NCBI GenBank assembly: GCA_965223435.1
Contig: CBDCWQ010000009.1
Span: forward strand, 248,001 to 312,000
Reading direction: 5' to 3'
Source of the DNA: CBDCWQ01 sp965223435
GTDB lineage: Bacteria; Myxococcota; Kuafuiibacteriia; Kuafuiibacteriales; Kuafuiibacteriaceae
Length of the DNA stretch: 64,000 nt
The notes under the pieces are model-generated. The model ran no database searches. It had not been told where the DNA came from and saw nothing but the letters and a program-made list of their open reading frames with translations. Shown here piece by piece: positions 9,401-17,865 of this stretch. Position 1 is the first letter of the stretch, and every line of letters begins with the position of its first letter. The position numbers and the translations under genes are program-made.

Positions 9401-12400
9401 CGTACACCCAGGGCATCGCTTTGGCGCAGCTTTCCAAAAACCATGACCTGGCCTCCATCGAAAAAGCCCAAGGGATGGCACGCTTTCTGTGTGACCATGC
9501 CAAACCGGGGACGAACCAAGGCGAAGACGTGCTCCTCGGCTGGCCTTTTTCTTGGAACACCTCGGGCGACGCCTGGGCGGACGCCCGTTTGGTCACCGGC
9601 GCCAATGCCTGGGCGATACATGGTCTTGGGGTTTTTGTCGCTTCGAAGGCCTTCTTGGCGCTCGAAGCGCTCGAACAAGATGGCCTTCGCCAGTGCTACC
9701 AAGAGGCTCTCAAAGGACTCGAACAACACCGCCAAACGGTCATCGCCCCCGAAACGGGCACCACCGTGAGCCTCATGACCGCGGGCTGGACAACCCTTGG
9801 CCTTGAGCATGCAGAGCACCCCAGTTCCCTTTCACGACCAAGAGCCGGCCCTTCAGCAGGTACACCCTACGAGAAAGACCCCCAAATCCAGTGGGGCTAC
9901 TACAGTGTGCTGGACGCGATGGGTTACAGCGACTTTGACGAAGAGCGTCCTCCAACAATCAAACGGGTTCGAATCCAGAGCGGTACCGAAAGTCTAGAGC
10001 TCGAACCCCTGATTCTCACGGAGGCCGATCTTCGGCACTTCAAGACGGTCGTCCGGGCAACCAATGTGGTCACCGAGCACAACCTCGATGTCTTGAGCGT
10101 CCTCAACCACGCCATCGACCACCGCGAAGCCGCCGGCATCGCCGACGTCGAGCATCTCGTCACTTGGCGAAACCAACTCCGAGACGGAATTTTCTACGCC
10201 CTTTGGGATGCAGAAGGATGGAAAGAAGATCTTCAGAACACCCTCACAGACCCCACGGTCGACCCAAAAAGAAAGGCCCGCATCCTCGCGGCCCTCGAAG
10301 AGAATGCACTGGGGCGGGTCATCACCGGTGGTCAGCTGAGCGGCACCCATCCCCCCTACCACTTCACCCCGAGCAAACACGTCGCCATCGACAACTGCAG
10401 CTGGCTCTCCTTGTCGGTAGACTACAAAGACCTGGCCCCAGATTCGGTCTACGTCCGGCGCTTGGCCCAATGCCTGGCCTTCACCGAGCTTCACTTCACC
10501 AAGCGCCTCCCATTCCAAAAGAAGTCGTATTACGGTGCACACTACTTTCAAAACACCTTCCGCGATCCGTACATCGCCCCCAGCGAACGCCAAGAGTCTT
10601 CTTTTCACCTGGAGGCGACCACCGGTCTGATTCTCGGCCTCCACCGCTTCGGCCGCGCGTACCCGTCAAAGACCAACTCACACCACTTTCGCGCTGAGTC
10701 CCGTACGCTTTGGGACGGTGTCCAAACCTTTGTGACGGACTTCGGATTCCCCTATTCAAGCCAACGCATCCAAGACCTGTCCACGCTTCTATCATCCAGC
10801 ACCGCAGCGATTTGGTTCATCGACGTCTACAACGAACTGAGCGCCTCAGACGCCCGGGTCGCCCTCGCTCGCCTTCCCGCATGGCATGCCATTCTCGCAC
10901 ATGCGCAGTTGGCACAAGCCGACATCCCTGGATGGATTCGCAACAATGCGGGTTGGTGGGCGAATGAAGAGATCGGCGATAAGGAGTTCATTCAGGGCAT
11001 TCAATATCTCATCGGGGAAGGTATCCTCAAAGTCTCTCCCCCCGAGGGCGAAGGCACCTCAAGTCCCGATATTCCATCGTGGGTCAAAAACAACGCCCGT
11101 TGGTGGAGCGAGGGCGGGCTCAGCGACACGGAGTTTCTGCAGGCGATCCAGTATCTGGTCAACGAAGGGATTCTCTCGGTCGGTTCTACGCGTCCGAACA
11201 AAGACATCCCGAACGAGACCATGACCGAAGTACTCCTCGAGGGCATCCAAGGACAAATCTACACTTCAGAGGAGCTCGAAGTGGCCTCCGAGTCCTCGTG
11301 GACTGCGGAGTGGCCAGAGAAAAGCTGGCTTCAGGTTTCTCCCTCCGAGGGTTCAGAAGTCATCCGCTTTTCGGTGGACGCCGACCGAGCCCTCTTCCTT
11401 TCGGCCGAAGTCGAGCGCCACGAAGAAGTGGTTCGCCTATGGTCACCGGAGGGCGAATGGATCGCGTCCTATCGGGTTGTACTCGAACAAAAGCCGGTGC
11501 CGCACGCCCTCTTCGACGGCTGGCACGGGGGCAAGTTCGTCCCAATGCAACTCAGCGTTACAGCGCCACAAGCCTGGCGAGCCCAGTGGCAAAGCGAATG
11601 GCTCAAGGTCTCACCCGCCGCCGGTCCCCCGGGAGAAGCGGCCCTTAAGGTGATGGTCGAGCTCGACGTCGCCTTCGGCCTAGGCCCTCGGGTCGAACCG
11701 TATGAGGACATCCTCAAAGTCGTGGGGGAGGACGGCACACGAATTGCTGCCATGCGGGTCACTCTGGTGCAACGCGGGACCAAAGCCTCCACCGATGGTG
11801 GATCGTTCGACATGCCCCCTGGACTGTCGTGGTGCGTTCCGGAGGACCACGCGTTGGCACTCGGGGAGGCAACATGCCGACCTGGCACGACCCACATCGA
11901 CGCCTGTCCCGACGGGGGCTGCAGCGACAAACACTCGATCCGGCTCAGTTGGACGCTTAACGGCGCCCCTTTTTCCGGTTTCGAGCCCAACGCGGCCCTC
12001 GGCATGGCGAACCTTGGCACGTCCTTCGAACTTCTTCGAGAAACCGCCGAGGCCTGGGTGGACATGGAAACCGGCAAAGCAATTCCAACCCCAGCGGGCT
12101 TGCTGTTTCGCGACGATCTAGAAATAGCTTACGTGGGTGAATCAAAGAACACCCAAACTGGAAGAGTCACCACCGTCGTCCCTGAATCAGACCACCGGCA
12201 GCTCTCAGGGCGCTATGAAACCATTGCCCAACGCTTCGACGACATCGTTTCCGCCGAAGCAAAGTTCTTGGGCGTTGAATCCCTTCCCGACCATCATACA
12301 TTTATCTTACCTCACGCCCTTTTTCTCCCGGCGGTGGATGGTGTTACTGGGCGAATTTCCGAGTTCGCCCTATTTGCCGGCGGCTTCACGACCCGGGCCG

Positions 12401-13980
12401 GCATCTATCTCCCAATGGAAGGCGCCGAAGTAGCCGGCGTCCCCAACGAATCAGCCTTCGCACACGAATACGTCCATTGGGCCTTCGATCGCCCACCGCT
12501 TCGTGCGGCATTTCTCGAACCGGACACTGACGCTGTCGGTTGTTTGGAAGAAGGCCTCGCCGAACTCCTCCCGCACCATCTCGGCCTCGTGTCGGTGAGC
12601 GACCTCGACGGTGGCGAGATCTTCTCCGATCACTCCGAGTGTTCCGGAGACGAAGACGACTCCCTGAGCTATCACTTCACCGGCTATTGCATCATGTGGC
12701 ATCTTCAACAAAGCGGTTACTTTGCCGGTGATGCGGGTGATGCTTTCGTCCGCAACCTCTACTTCCCCGAACGCCCCATTGATTTCGACACCTGCGCGCT
12801 CAAGGACAAAACCGCGGGCGATGGCTACCTCGTGTACCTCACCGAGGCGTTTTCCAAAGCCACCGGTCAACGCGAAGACTTGACACCAGCTCTGAAGAAC
12901 ATGGGAATCAACCACTCCGGTTCATACGAGCGCGCCCTTGAACACCTAGGGTTGACCTCAGCGATTTCGACGCTGCTCAACACCGCGGCCCCACGCGACA
13001 CCATCGGACCTGAGAACCTCCAATTGGCCGGCATCGGTCTGAGGGCCCCACCCAAGACGAAGACCAAAACCGGCCGTATGGGATGGAGCCGGGGGCTCTA
13101 CAATGGCTTCAAATCGATGCTCAATATGGAGCCCGAGGCCGCCGCGCTTCTTGCTCCGATCACGGTGACCACGGGGTTCACGGTCAGCCTCGCCAGCGAG
13201 AATGACGTCGCGCTTGAGACCATGGTGACGCTCAATGGCCCTCCTGCCCAAGAATGGATCCGTGTCGGCACCGTGGCCCCCAACCAGGTCATGCACGAGG
13301 TGGGACCGAACACCGGTGTTTACGCATTTTTCTACGACGAAACCCAGATCCGCGAATTTGGCCACTTCACCACCTCGTCGGGTGTTTCAGAGCCCTTTGA
13401 TGACCACAAAGTTTATGCATTTGATCTTCGAGACCTGCCTGACCTTCTCCCCCTAGAGCAAATCTCGGGTGATGGGAATGCGGGCGTAGCCGGCCACCAA
13501 GGCACCGAGTTCCTCAAAACCAATCCCGAAAACACCGCGATGGGGGTCTTTGTGCTCGACACCGAAACCGACCGTACAGAAATGGTTGACCTCTTTTTGA
13601 GCCGTCACCTTTGGTGGCAACACGTACTCAATGTGGCAGCCTTCATCCCTGGCGATGGCTCCAAGAACGCTTGGCTACGCACCATGCGCAGCATGTTCTT
13701 GGGTTGGTTTTTCGACGACGGGGTTGCAGCCCTACTCGTACGAGGCGCCCCGAGCGGCAACAGCTATCCGGTCTGGTGGAACCCATCGCCCACCCCCATC
13801 AGGACCCTCGGCGCCTCCCCCAAAAGCCCCAATCCGGAGGACGAGGCCTATTGGTTTGAAATCACCCAAAAGCCGGTCTACTGGTATCGAGACCGGGGCC
13901 CGAATGAAAACGAAGGCCCCCAGAGACCCGCCCCTCCAAGAAAAGCATGGTCGACAACTTCAATGATGAAGTCTTTGTAG
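6418..13980 (+). CDS. Giant multidomain exoprotein: Asp-box propeller, toroid domain, NNAGWW repeats, BACON-like, metallopeptidase
   Basis: 2520 codons from a TTG preceded by AAGGAGG. A long basic leader with a hydrophobic core at residues 57-71 and AEA near 76 suggests export. In order: residues about 250-780 contain Asp-box motifs (SEDGGNTW near 676; a weaker one near 346) as in sialidase-like propellers; 780-930 look Ig/invasin-like; 935-1480 form an alpha-helical domain shared almost motif for motif with the protein at 52097 (ERVWAYTQGIALA, GWPFSWNT, RLVTGANAW, AIDNCSWL, SSTAAIWFIDVY), probably a six-hairpin toroid; 1502-1537 and 1551-1588 are two WIRNNAGWW-type repeats; about 1603-1775 are two BACON-like beta modules; about 1780-2120 hold a putative zinc peptidase with HEYVH (His2016, Glu2017, His2020) and EEGLAEL (Glu2045 likely third ligand). 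About 2350-2450 match the C-terminus of the 52097 paralogue. The last dozen residues look out of frame; see the 13947 entry. Confidence 0.88.
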   Translation: MSKTTQSATKTAASCMHIQTSITRKKTPHLLVKAFCAPRIERAAGASASRRVCGRLLGLAGITLTLLLGANLDAEAETKVGAQIETHGTWTLDAGWNLLPPPKDPDGSLFRRYETKDLSIWGRTENALAWQELQAFEGQKSIWVFAEKPTTIDAPRATRSGDQSTNALGWYVLSVERSTMADSLNVARLVEWETTTEEYRLLAGDDFLEPGRGYWAYRDEADAAPDASYPPPPPVVPGAFEAPSPVGPDVGSVALPKVALSAQTRGAMAHLAYIKRGEKPEGPRLHYLRSHQAARPNSFEVHRALANPGPDWQITDLAIAARDQKLSIAWIQTLRDAPTPKNELWVRLSENAGQSFLEPQKVADGPSWKRSPSVGFDRLGHHHLVWNEAHKVYYLKDLHGEPENVFDVVVREKNNHVVDYLLAYKEKSCDRTSACACIAYVNEYYSYALVEDSRTGAPHGPYVERTEEAFVYNPSLELGDHHVSIVARQDRMWDNRPVPNPAWREAYGKSAGCDKEGTRKPRKGFMRVWQPRRHPTRPHALGETKDRDGHYYLHDGTWHEQDQIRVAQRPLVLGTWSNPQKTVVEVSNWPISSGLLTWTKETQTTEQGWSQGSWHKNRLQSWRLSVVTEVGSDPHSGTTSRPKLITTPEGKLLALYEDGPSDNPNMPGANPIWLSVSEDGGNTWMQPSRVGQGYVPDAAVTDEGEVGIVYYQASGPPGPAEPPPAFSKIQVARSFDLKKWTTAPLNMAPPQVIHFETHGPGADTLIGVPSLAAVKDLFVATWIRGALSTVGGDRIVTSRASRLVDPSHTLVAPEKAITTGRKTRLTVTAVNQYDMRINHHGPVALKITPNSGSGPAGSADHSPHQGRSGHGTASGAPTDEPLVATQDLRLVNGQATLFTQVHHAEVQLTVSGPENSGLKTTLVSLDAYTDDVDGNYKKAVDARDGLVRTKVGNDDRMWTYQVEYQPAPENMGGIAQTEGYQNDAHHLAHFERVWAYTQGIALAQLSKNHDLASIEKAQGMARFLCDHAKPGTNQGEDVLLGWPFSWNTSGDAWADARLVTGANAWAIHGLGVFVASKAFLALEALEQDGLRQCYQEALKGLEQHRQTVIAPETGTTVSLMTAGWTTLGLEHAEHPSSLSRPRAGPSAGTPYEKDPQIQWGYYSVLDAMGYSDFDEERPPTIKRVRIQSGTESLELEPLILTEADLRHFKTVVRATNVVTEHNLDVLSVLNHAIDHREAAGIADVEHLVTWRNQLRDGIFYALWDAEGWKEDLQNTLTDPTVDPKRKARILAALEENALGRVITGGQLSGTHPPYHFTPSKHVAIDNCSWLSLSVDYKDLAPDSVYVRRLAQCLAFTELHFTKRLPFQKKSYYGAHYFQNTFRDPYIAPSERQESSFHLEATTGLILGLHRFGRAYPSKTNSHHFRAESRTLWDGVQTFVTDFGFPYSSQRIQDLSTLLSSSTAAIWFIDVYNELSASDARVALARLPAWHAILAHAQLAQADIPGWIRNNAGWWANEEIGDKEFIQGIQYLIGEGILKVSPPEGEGTSSPDIPSWVKNNARWWSEGGLSDTEFLQAIQYLVNEGILSVGSTRPNKDIPNETMTEVLLEGIQGQIYTSEELEVASESSWTAEWPEKSWLQVSPSEGSEVIRFSVDADRALFLSAEVERHEEVVRLWSPEGEWIASYRVVLEQKPVPHALFDGWHGGKFVPMQLSVTAPQAWRAQWQSEWLKVSPAAGPPGEAALKVMVELDVAFGLGPRVEPYEDILKVVGEDGTRIAAMRVTLVQRGTKASTDGGSFDMPPGLSWCVPEDHALALGEATCRPGTTHIDACPDGGCSDKHSIRLSWTLNGAPFSGFEPNAALGMANLGTSFELLRETAEAWVDMETGKAIPTPAGLLFRDDLEIAYVGESKNTQTGRVTTVVPESDHRQLSGRYETIAQRFDDIVSAEAKFLGVESLPDHHTFILPHALFLPAVDGVTGRISEFALFAGGFTTRAGIYLPMEGAEVAGVPNESAFAHEYVHWAFDRPPLRAAFLEPDTDAVGCLEEGLAELLPHHLGLVSVSDLDGGEIFSDHSECSGDEDDSLSYHFTGYCIMWHLQQSGYFAGDAGDAFVRNLYFPERPIDFDTCALKDKTAGDGYLVYLTEAFSKATGQREDLTPALKNMGINHSGSYERALEHLGLTSAISTLLNTAAPRDTIGPENLQLAGIGLRAPPKTKTKTGRMGWSRGLYNGFKSMLNMEPEAAALLAPITVTTGFTVSLASENDVALETMVTLNGPPAQEWIRVGTVAPNQVMHEVGPNTGVYAFFYDETQIREFGHFTTSSGVSEPFDDHKVYAFDLRDLPDLLPLEQISGDGNAGVAGHQGTEFLKTNPENTAMGVFVLDTETDRTEMVDLFLSRHLWWQHVLNVAAFIPGDGSKNAWLRTMRSMFLGWFFDDGVAALLVRGAPSGNSYPVWWNPSPTPIRTLGASPKSPNPEDEAYWFEITQKPVYWYRDRGPNENEGPQRPAPPRKAWSTTSMMKSL

Positions 13981-14330
13981 AAAATTTTATCAAGAAACTT
14001 TTTCTCGGCAAGAAACCGATGAGCCTACACCAAATTCACAACCTCGCGACCGAAGCCATCCCCCCCCACCTGGAAGTCAAATTCATCACCGGCGTACCGA
14101 AAGTCCAGGGCAACGATCCAGAGTCCATAGAACTCGCCATGGATACCAAGCACCTCAACGAATCTCTTTCTATTGAGATCACGGTTCAAGACCTCGATGG
14201 CTGGGTGGAGTCCAACCGATTCTACAACCCCAAAAACTCCATCGAAGAAATGGAGAGACTCCACCTCAGTTCTCTCGAAGAAAACCAAGAGGAGCGCTTC
14301 AATACCATCCACCATCAGCTCAGGCGATAA
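13917..14330 (+). CDS. Probable frameshifted C-terminus of the giant exoprotein (or separate 127-residue ORF)
   Basis: An open frame, from an ATG at 13947 if read alone, overlaps the end of the giant gene by 34 bases in another phase. The amino acids look genuinely coding (VDNFNDEVFVENFIKKLF, LESLSIEIT-like strands), whereas the last residues of the giant frame over the same bases (KAWSTTSMMKSL) do not. Inserting one C in the CCCC run at 13917-13920 would join the frames as GPPETRPSKKSMVDNF and give a protein of about 2640 residues. The alternative is a separate small gene translated by overlap from ATG 13947 with a weak AAGAAAAG site. No family recognised for the segment itself. Confidence 0.6.
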   Translation, partial: PPETRPSKKSMVDNFNDEVFVENFIKKLFLGKKPMSLHQIHNLATEAIPPHLEVKFITGVPKVQGNDPESIELAMDTKHLNESLSIEITVQDLDGWVESNRFYNPKNSIEEMERLHLSSLEENQEERFNTIHHQLRR

Positions 14331-14374
14331 TGGCGCAGATTTCGAGAGTGCGCTCGATGGGTTTCCCGGTCGAG

Positions 14375-15973
14375 TCATAAGCAAGGAGCGACGTTGAGTC
14401 GAACATGGACGGTCGCGCAGTTCGGCGAAACATCGTTCAGCCCCTCTTTTGTCGCACCGCAAGGGAATCGTCCGGTGTCTTCGTTCCACAATTTTTTGTC
14501 GCTCAAGGCGCCGGCCACGGATTGAAAAAGAATGTTGGCTCCGATGTCCCCTCCACCGACGCCGGCACCGCTCAGCGGACTTGCCGCCGGTACCGAGATC
14601 AAACAACCGGCGAGTGACGGTTGGTCTCGAGCCGTTTCGAGGGCGCCGTTGTCGGGAAATTTATAGGAGCGGTCCGATTCGTATCCAAACACGTTGGCGT
14701 GACTCAAACGCCAATCCTGAAAACCCGACACCTCAATCCCAAACGCAGATCCGTGAGAGGTACCGGTTGAATTGACCGAGATGTTCGAAAAGGCAATCGA
14801 CTGCGCCAAGAGCCCAGCGTTGTCGCCCGCCAGCTGGGTTTTCACACCAAAAGCCCTTTGGCCAAACGCACTCAAATTTCGGGCCGTCACTTCCTCGCCA
14901 CCGATGAACAAAAACCCACCGAGCGCAGCGTCAAGCGAAAGATTGTCTTCCACGAGCACGGCACGACTGATGTCACTTTCGTTGCATGGGACCACCCCGC
15001 GGCAGCTGCTTCCTATTCGGTAACCCATCTCGGAGGCCATGGCGATGTTCCCTCGGAGAATCACGTTCTTCGCCCCGAACTCGACCCGCAAGCCAAACTT
15101 GTTGTTGCCTTCAACAATGTTGTTTTCGATCTCTACATCCTGAGCAAAGCGTACAAAAATGCCAGAACCCGGCGCATCCTCCGCCGCACTGGAGACAGAA
15201 CTTCGGTAAAGATAACTCCGCCTGATCTGTAGACCCTCCACATCCCATGCACCAATACCCGAATCATGGTAATCGAGTACCTCAACTTCGCTCAGCTCGA
15301 CTTGGATGGAGTCTTTGACGAAAATGCCAGCCGCGTCTTGGTGGCGGTTTGGGCGCAATGCCAAAATGCGGCTCACGGTCACCTGGCTGGAATCGTCAAC
15401 AACCACCGTGTGTCCGCTCCGGCGAGAGAACTCAGCCGGGTCCGGGATGCCCTCCTCGTCCAGGTTCTCAGCCGTCAATCCGATAAACCGCCAGTGCGCG
15501 CAGTTTCGGATAGAAATGGGAGAATCGGGCGCACCCTTCGTCCGCCGAAGATGCGCCTGCCGCTCGTGTTCAGCCCGCACCGTGATCGGTCGACCAGGGG
15601 CTCCGTTCCTGCAGGCCCGCCCATCACAAATCGGGTCTTGGCAATCTGCGTTCAGCGTCCCCGTCGCCGCGGAATCATAGGAACCACTCTTGACCATGAG
15701 CGTGTCCCCGGGCCCCAGCTGGCCGAGCGCAAACGAAAAGGTACCGAAAGGCGCACTTTTTGATCCCTCGTTGCGGTCACTGCCGCCTACATCAAGAAAA
15801 TAGCAGCAGTGATCGTCGTCGCAGGGTGCCTCACGTCCACACAGAGGGTCGACCGGGTTCTGAGTCTGGACCTCATCCTTGACGGGGACCACGGCCAGCG
15901 ACATACACCCGAGAGGCGCCAAACAAGCCAGCAGCCCCCCAACCCCAAACCGTGTAGAGACCATGCGTCGCAA
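14375..15973 (-). CDS. Right-handed beta-helix lipoprotein
   Basis: 532 residues (an internal ATG three codons later is an equally good start). The signal peptide ends in LAPLGC, a good lipobox, so it is probably anchored in the outer membrane. After a Cys-rich stretch (LCGREAPCDDDHCCYF) comes the DUF1565-like opening of parallel beta-helix proteins: DVGGSDRNEGSKSAPFGTFS and GDTLMVKSGSY. It continues with typical coil repeats (SQVTVSRILAL, DVEIENNIVEGNNKFG, KNVILRGNIA) as in NosD and pectate-lyase-like proteins. Such folds usually bind or cut polysaccharides, but no catalytic triad can be assigned here. It converges on the giant exoprotein gene and diverges from the kinase at 16144. Confidence 0.85.
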   Translation of the reverse strand: MRRMVSTRFGVGGLLACLAPLGCMSLAVVPVKDEVQTQNPVDPLCGREAPCDDDHCCYFLDVGGSDRNEGSKSAPFGTFSFALGQLGPGDTLMVKSGSYDSAATGTLNADCQDPICDGRACRNGAPGRPITVRAEHERQAHLRRTKGAPDSPISIRNCAHWRFIGLTAENLDEEGIPDPAEFSRRSGHTVVVDDSSQVTVSRILALRPNRHQDAAGIFVKDSIQVELSEVEVLDYHDSGIGAWDVEGLQIRRSYLYRSSVSSAAEDAPGSGIFVRFAQDVEIENNIVEGNNKFGLRVEFGAKNVILRGNIAMASEMGYRIGSSCRGVVPCNESDISRAVLVEDNLSLDAALGGFLFIGGEEVTARNLSAFGQRAFGVKTQLAGDNAGLLAQSIAFSNISVNSTGTSHGSAFGIEVSGFQDWRLSHANVFGYESDRSYKFPDNGALETARDQPSLAGCLISVPAASPLSGAGVGGGDIGANILFQSVAGALSDKKLWNEDTGRFPCGATKEGLNDVSPNCATVHVRLNVAPCL

Positions 15974-16143
15974 CGTGACTCAAAGTTACCTGAGGCTTTT
16001 AGGACGAGGCAAACACCCCACCGCCCGCCGGGACAAGGCACGCCGCCTGGCCCCGGGTAGGCGCCCTTGTGGGACCAAGTCGGAGCACCGCACACCCTGG
16101 GTCTACCACCTGATATGCCCCTCGGGCTATTCTGTCATACAGG

Positions 16144-17865
16144 TTGCGGGTCTGTCCCAAGTGCAACGCTATCTATACACGCGGGGCCACCGAATTTTGC
16201 GGAATCGACGGCGTACAGCTCGTCGAGCAAGACCACGATCCCGTCCTCGGTCAAACGCTGGGCCGATACACCATCAAAGGCCGCCTAGGATCTGGAAGCA
16301 TGGGTACGGTCTATCGGGCAAGCCACGTCTCGCTCAAGCGTGAGTGCGCCGTAAAGGTCTTGTACGGGGATATGTGCTCAGACCGACGCATGGGGGATCG
16401 ATTCGAAAGAGAAGCAGATATTCTCAGCCAGTTGAGCCACCCCAACGTGGTGTCTATCTTCGATGCGGGAACAACCAAGGCGGGGTTGAAATACATTGCC
16501 ATGGAGTTGGTCAAGGGGCCCACCCTTGCAAAAGTTCTCCGTAAGGAGGCCCCCCTCAGCCCGGACCGCGCTCTGAATATCCTGCACCATCTGGCGTGCG
16601 GGCTGTCGGCCATCCACCGTGCAAACTATGTGCATCGGGACATCAAGCCATCGAACATCATCTTGCAACCTCAGGTGGGCCGCGAGCACGCCAAGATTCT
16701 GGACTTTGGACTGGGGGCGCTCGCCGACCGGAGCGTGGAACTGGACCGGCTGACCCATGTTCATGTTTCCATGGGAACGCCGCGATATATGGCCCCTGAG
16801 CAGTTTGCAACATCGCTGGTGGGCCCCGAAGCCGATCTTTATGCCCTCGGGGTTATTCTGTACGAGATGATCGCCGGTCGGCCTCCTTTTGTGGGGTCAA
16901 GCGCTCAGGCCAAAAAACTGCGTTCGCCCCCGCCACCGCCCCCCCAGGCCGGTGGTCTTGGCCCCCTGGCGCAGCGTCTCATGCAGGTTCGGCCAGAGGA
17001 CCGCCCTCAAGGCGCAGAAGCGGTCATGAACGAAATAGCGGATATACAGCGTAACGGCGCCCTTCGCGGGCTTTTGGCGCCGCTCCCATCTTCCGAGACC
17101 CAACGTGCGCCCCGAACCCAGGTCGTCGCACACGACGACACCAAGGAGCTCGAGTCCTCAGGCACGGCCGACACCGTCAAGCCTACAGACCCCACGCCAA
17201 GTTTTTGGCAAAACCCACGCCACCTCAAACGCAGCGCCTACACGGCCCTCCTTTTCGGGTTGGGCGGAATCTTAGCCCTGGTCCTGTCTTCCGTCACGGC
17301 GACCGATGGGGGCGGGCCCTCGAACAGTTCAAGCCAAAAACCAACCGCCCAAAAACCCCCCACCCCGCGCCAGCCACCACCGGCCCTGGCGACCAAGGCG
17401 GCCCATCCCCAAGATGGGCCCTCGATAGACGATCAAGTCCTACCCCGTGGCATTGAGGAGCCCTCTTTGCCTGACCCTAGGCCAAAAACTCCGGTCGCGG
17501 CCGACCGAAAGCAGCCCACCCCCGAGGCAAAAGCCCTCACCACAACCACCCACACCCCCGTACGACGGAAGATTCGCGCCCCCAAACGTCGCCGCCGACT
17601 GAAGAAGTCATCGAAAGCAAAAGCCACCTCGAGGACCAAAACCCAAACCCTCGGCTTTTTGCGGATTCGAGTCCGAGGCCCGGGCGCAGGGAGCATTCGC
17701 GGCGTATCCGTGAACGGCGAAATCATGGAACCCACAGGTCGGCACAAGATGCGACCTGGCGTGCACCGTGTTCAGATATGGACGAAGCATGGTAAAAAAC
17801 TGCAAAAGGACGTGACGGTCCAACCCGGAAAAGACAGCGTGGCCGTTTTTACCATCCAAGATTGA
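16144..17865 (+). CDS. Zinc-ribbon Ser/Thr protein kinase with membrane segment
   Basis: 573 residues. An N-terminal zinc-ribbon-like pair (CPKC at 4-7 and CG at 19-20) supports the TTG start at 16144. The kinase domain spans about 41-300 and looks active: GSGSMGTV glycine loop, Lys71 in CAVKVL, Glu90, HRDIKPSN at 164-171 (Asp166, Lys168, Asn171), DFG at 187-189, and GTPRYMAPEQ in the activation/APE segment. A proline-rich linker follows, then a hydrophobic helix near 365-385, another basic/proline linker, and a C-terminal PEGA-like beta module (about 500-573). The kinase domain would be cytoplasmic and the C-terminus extracytoplasmic. The next gene begins within its stop codon, which suggests coupling. 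Confidence 0.93.
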   Translation: MRVCPKCNAIYTRGATEFCGIDGVQLVEQDHDPVLGQTLGRYTIKGRLGSGSMGTVYRASHVSLKRECAVKVLYGDMCSDRRMGDRFEREADILSQLSHPNVVSIFDAGTTKAGLKYIAMELVKGPTLAKVLRKEAPLSPDRALNILHHLACGLSAIHRANYVHRDIKPSNIILQPQVGREHAKILDFGLGALADRSVELDRLTHVHVSMGTPRYMAPEQFATSLVGPEADLYALGVILYEMIAGRPPFVGSSAQAKKLRSPPPPPPQAGGLGPLAQRLMQVRPEDRPQGAEAVMNEIADIQRNGALRGLLAPLPSSETQRAPRTQVVAHDDTKELESSGTADTVKPTDPTPSFWQNPRHLKRSAYTALLFGLGGILALVLSSVTATDGGGPSNSSSQKPTAQKPPTPRQPPPALATKAAHPQDGPSIDDQVLPRGIEEPSLPDPRPKTPVAADRKQPTPEAKALTTTTHTPVRRKIRAPKRRRRLKKSSKAKATSRTKTQTLGFLRIRVRGPGAGSIRGVSVNGEIMEPTGRHKMRPGVHRVQIWTKHGKKLQKDVTVQPGKDSVAVFTIQD

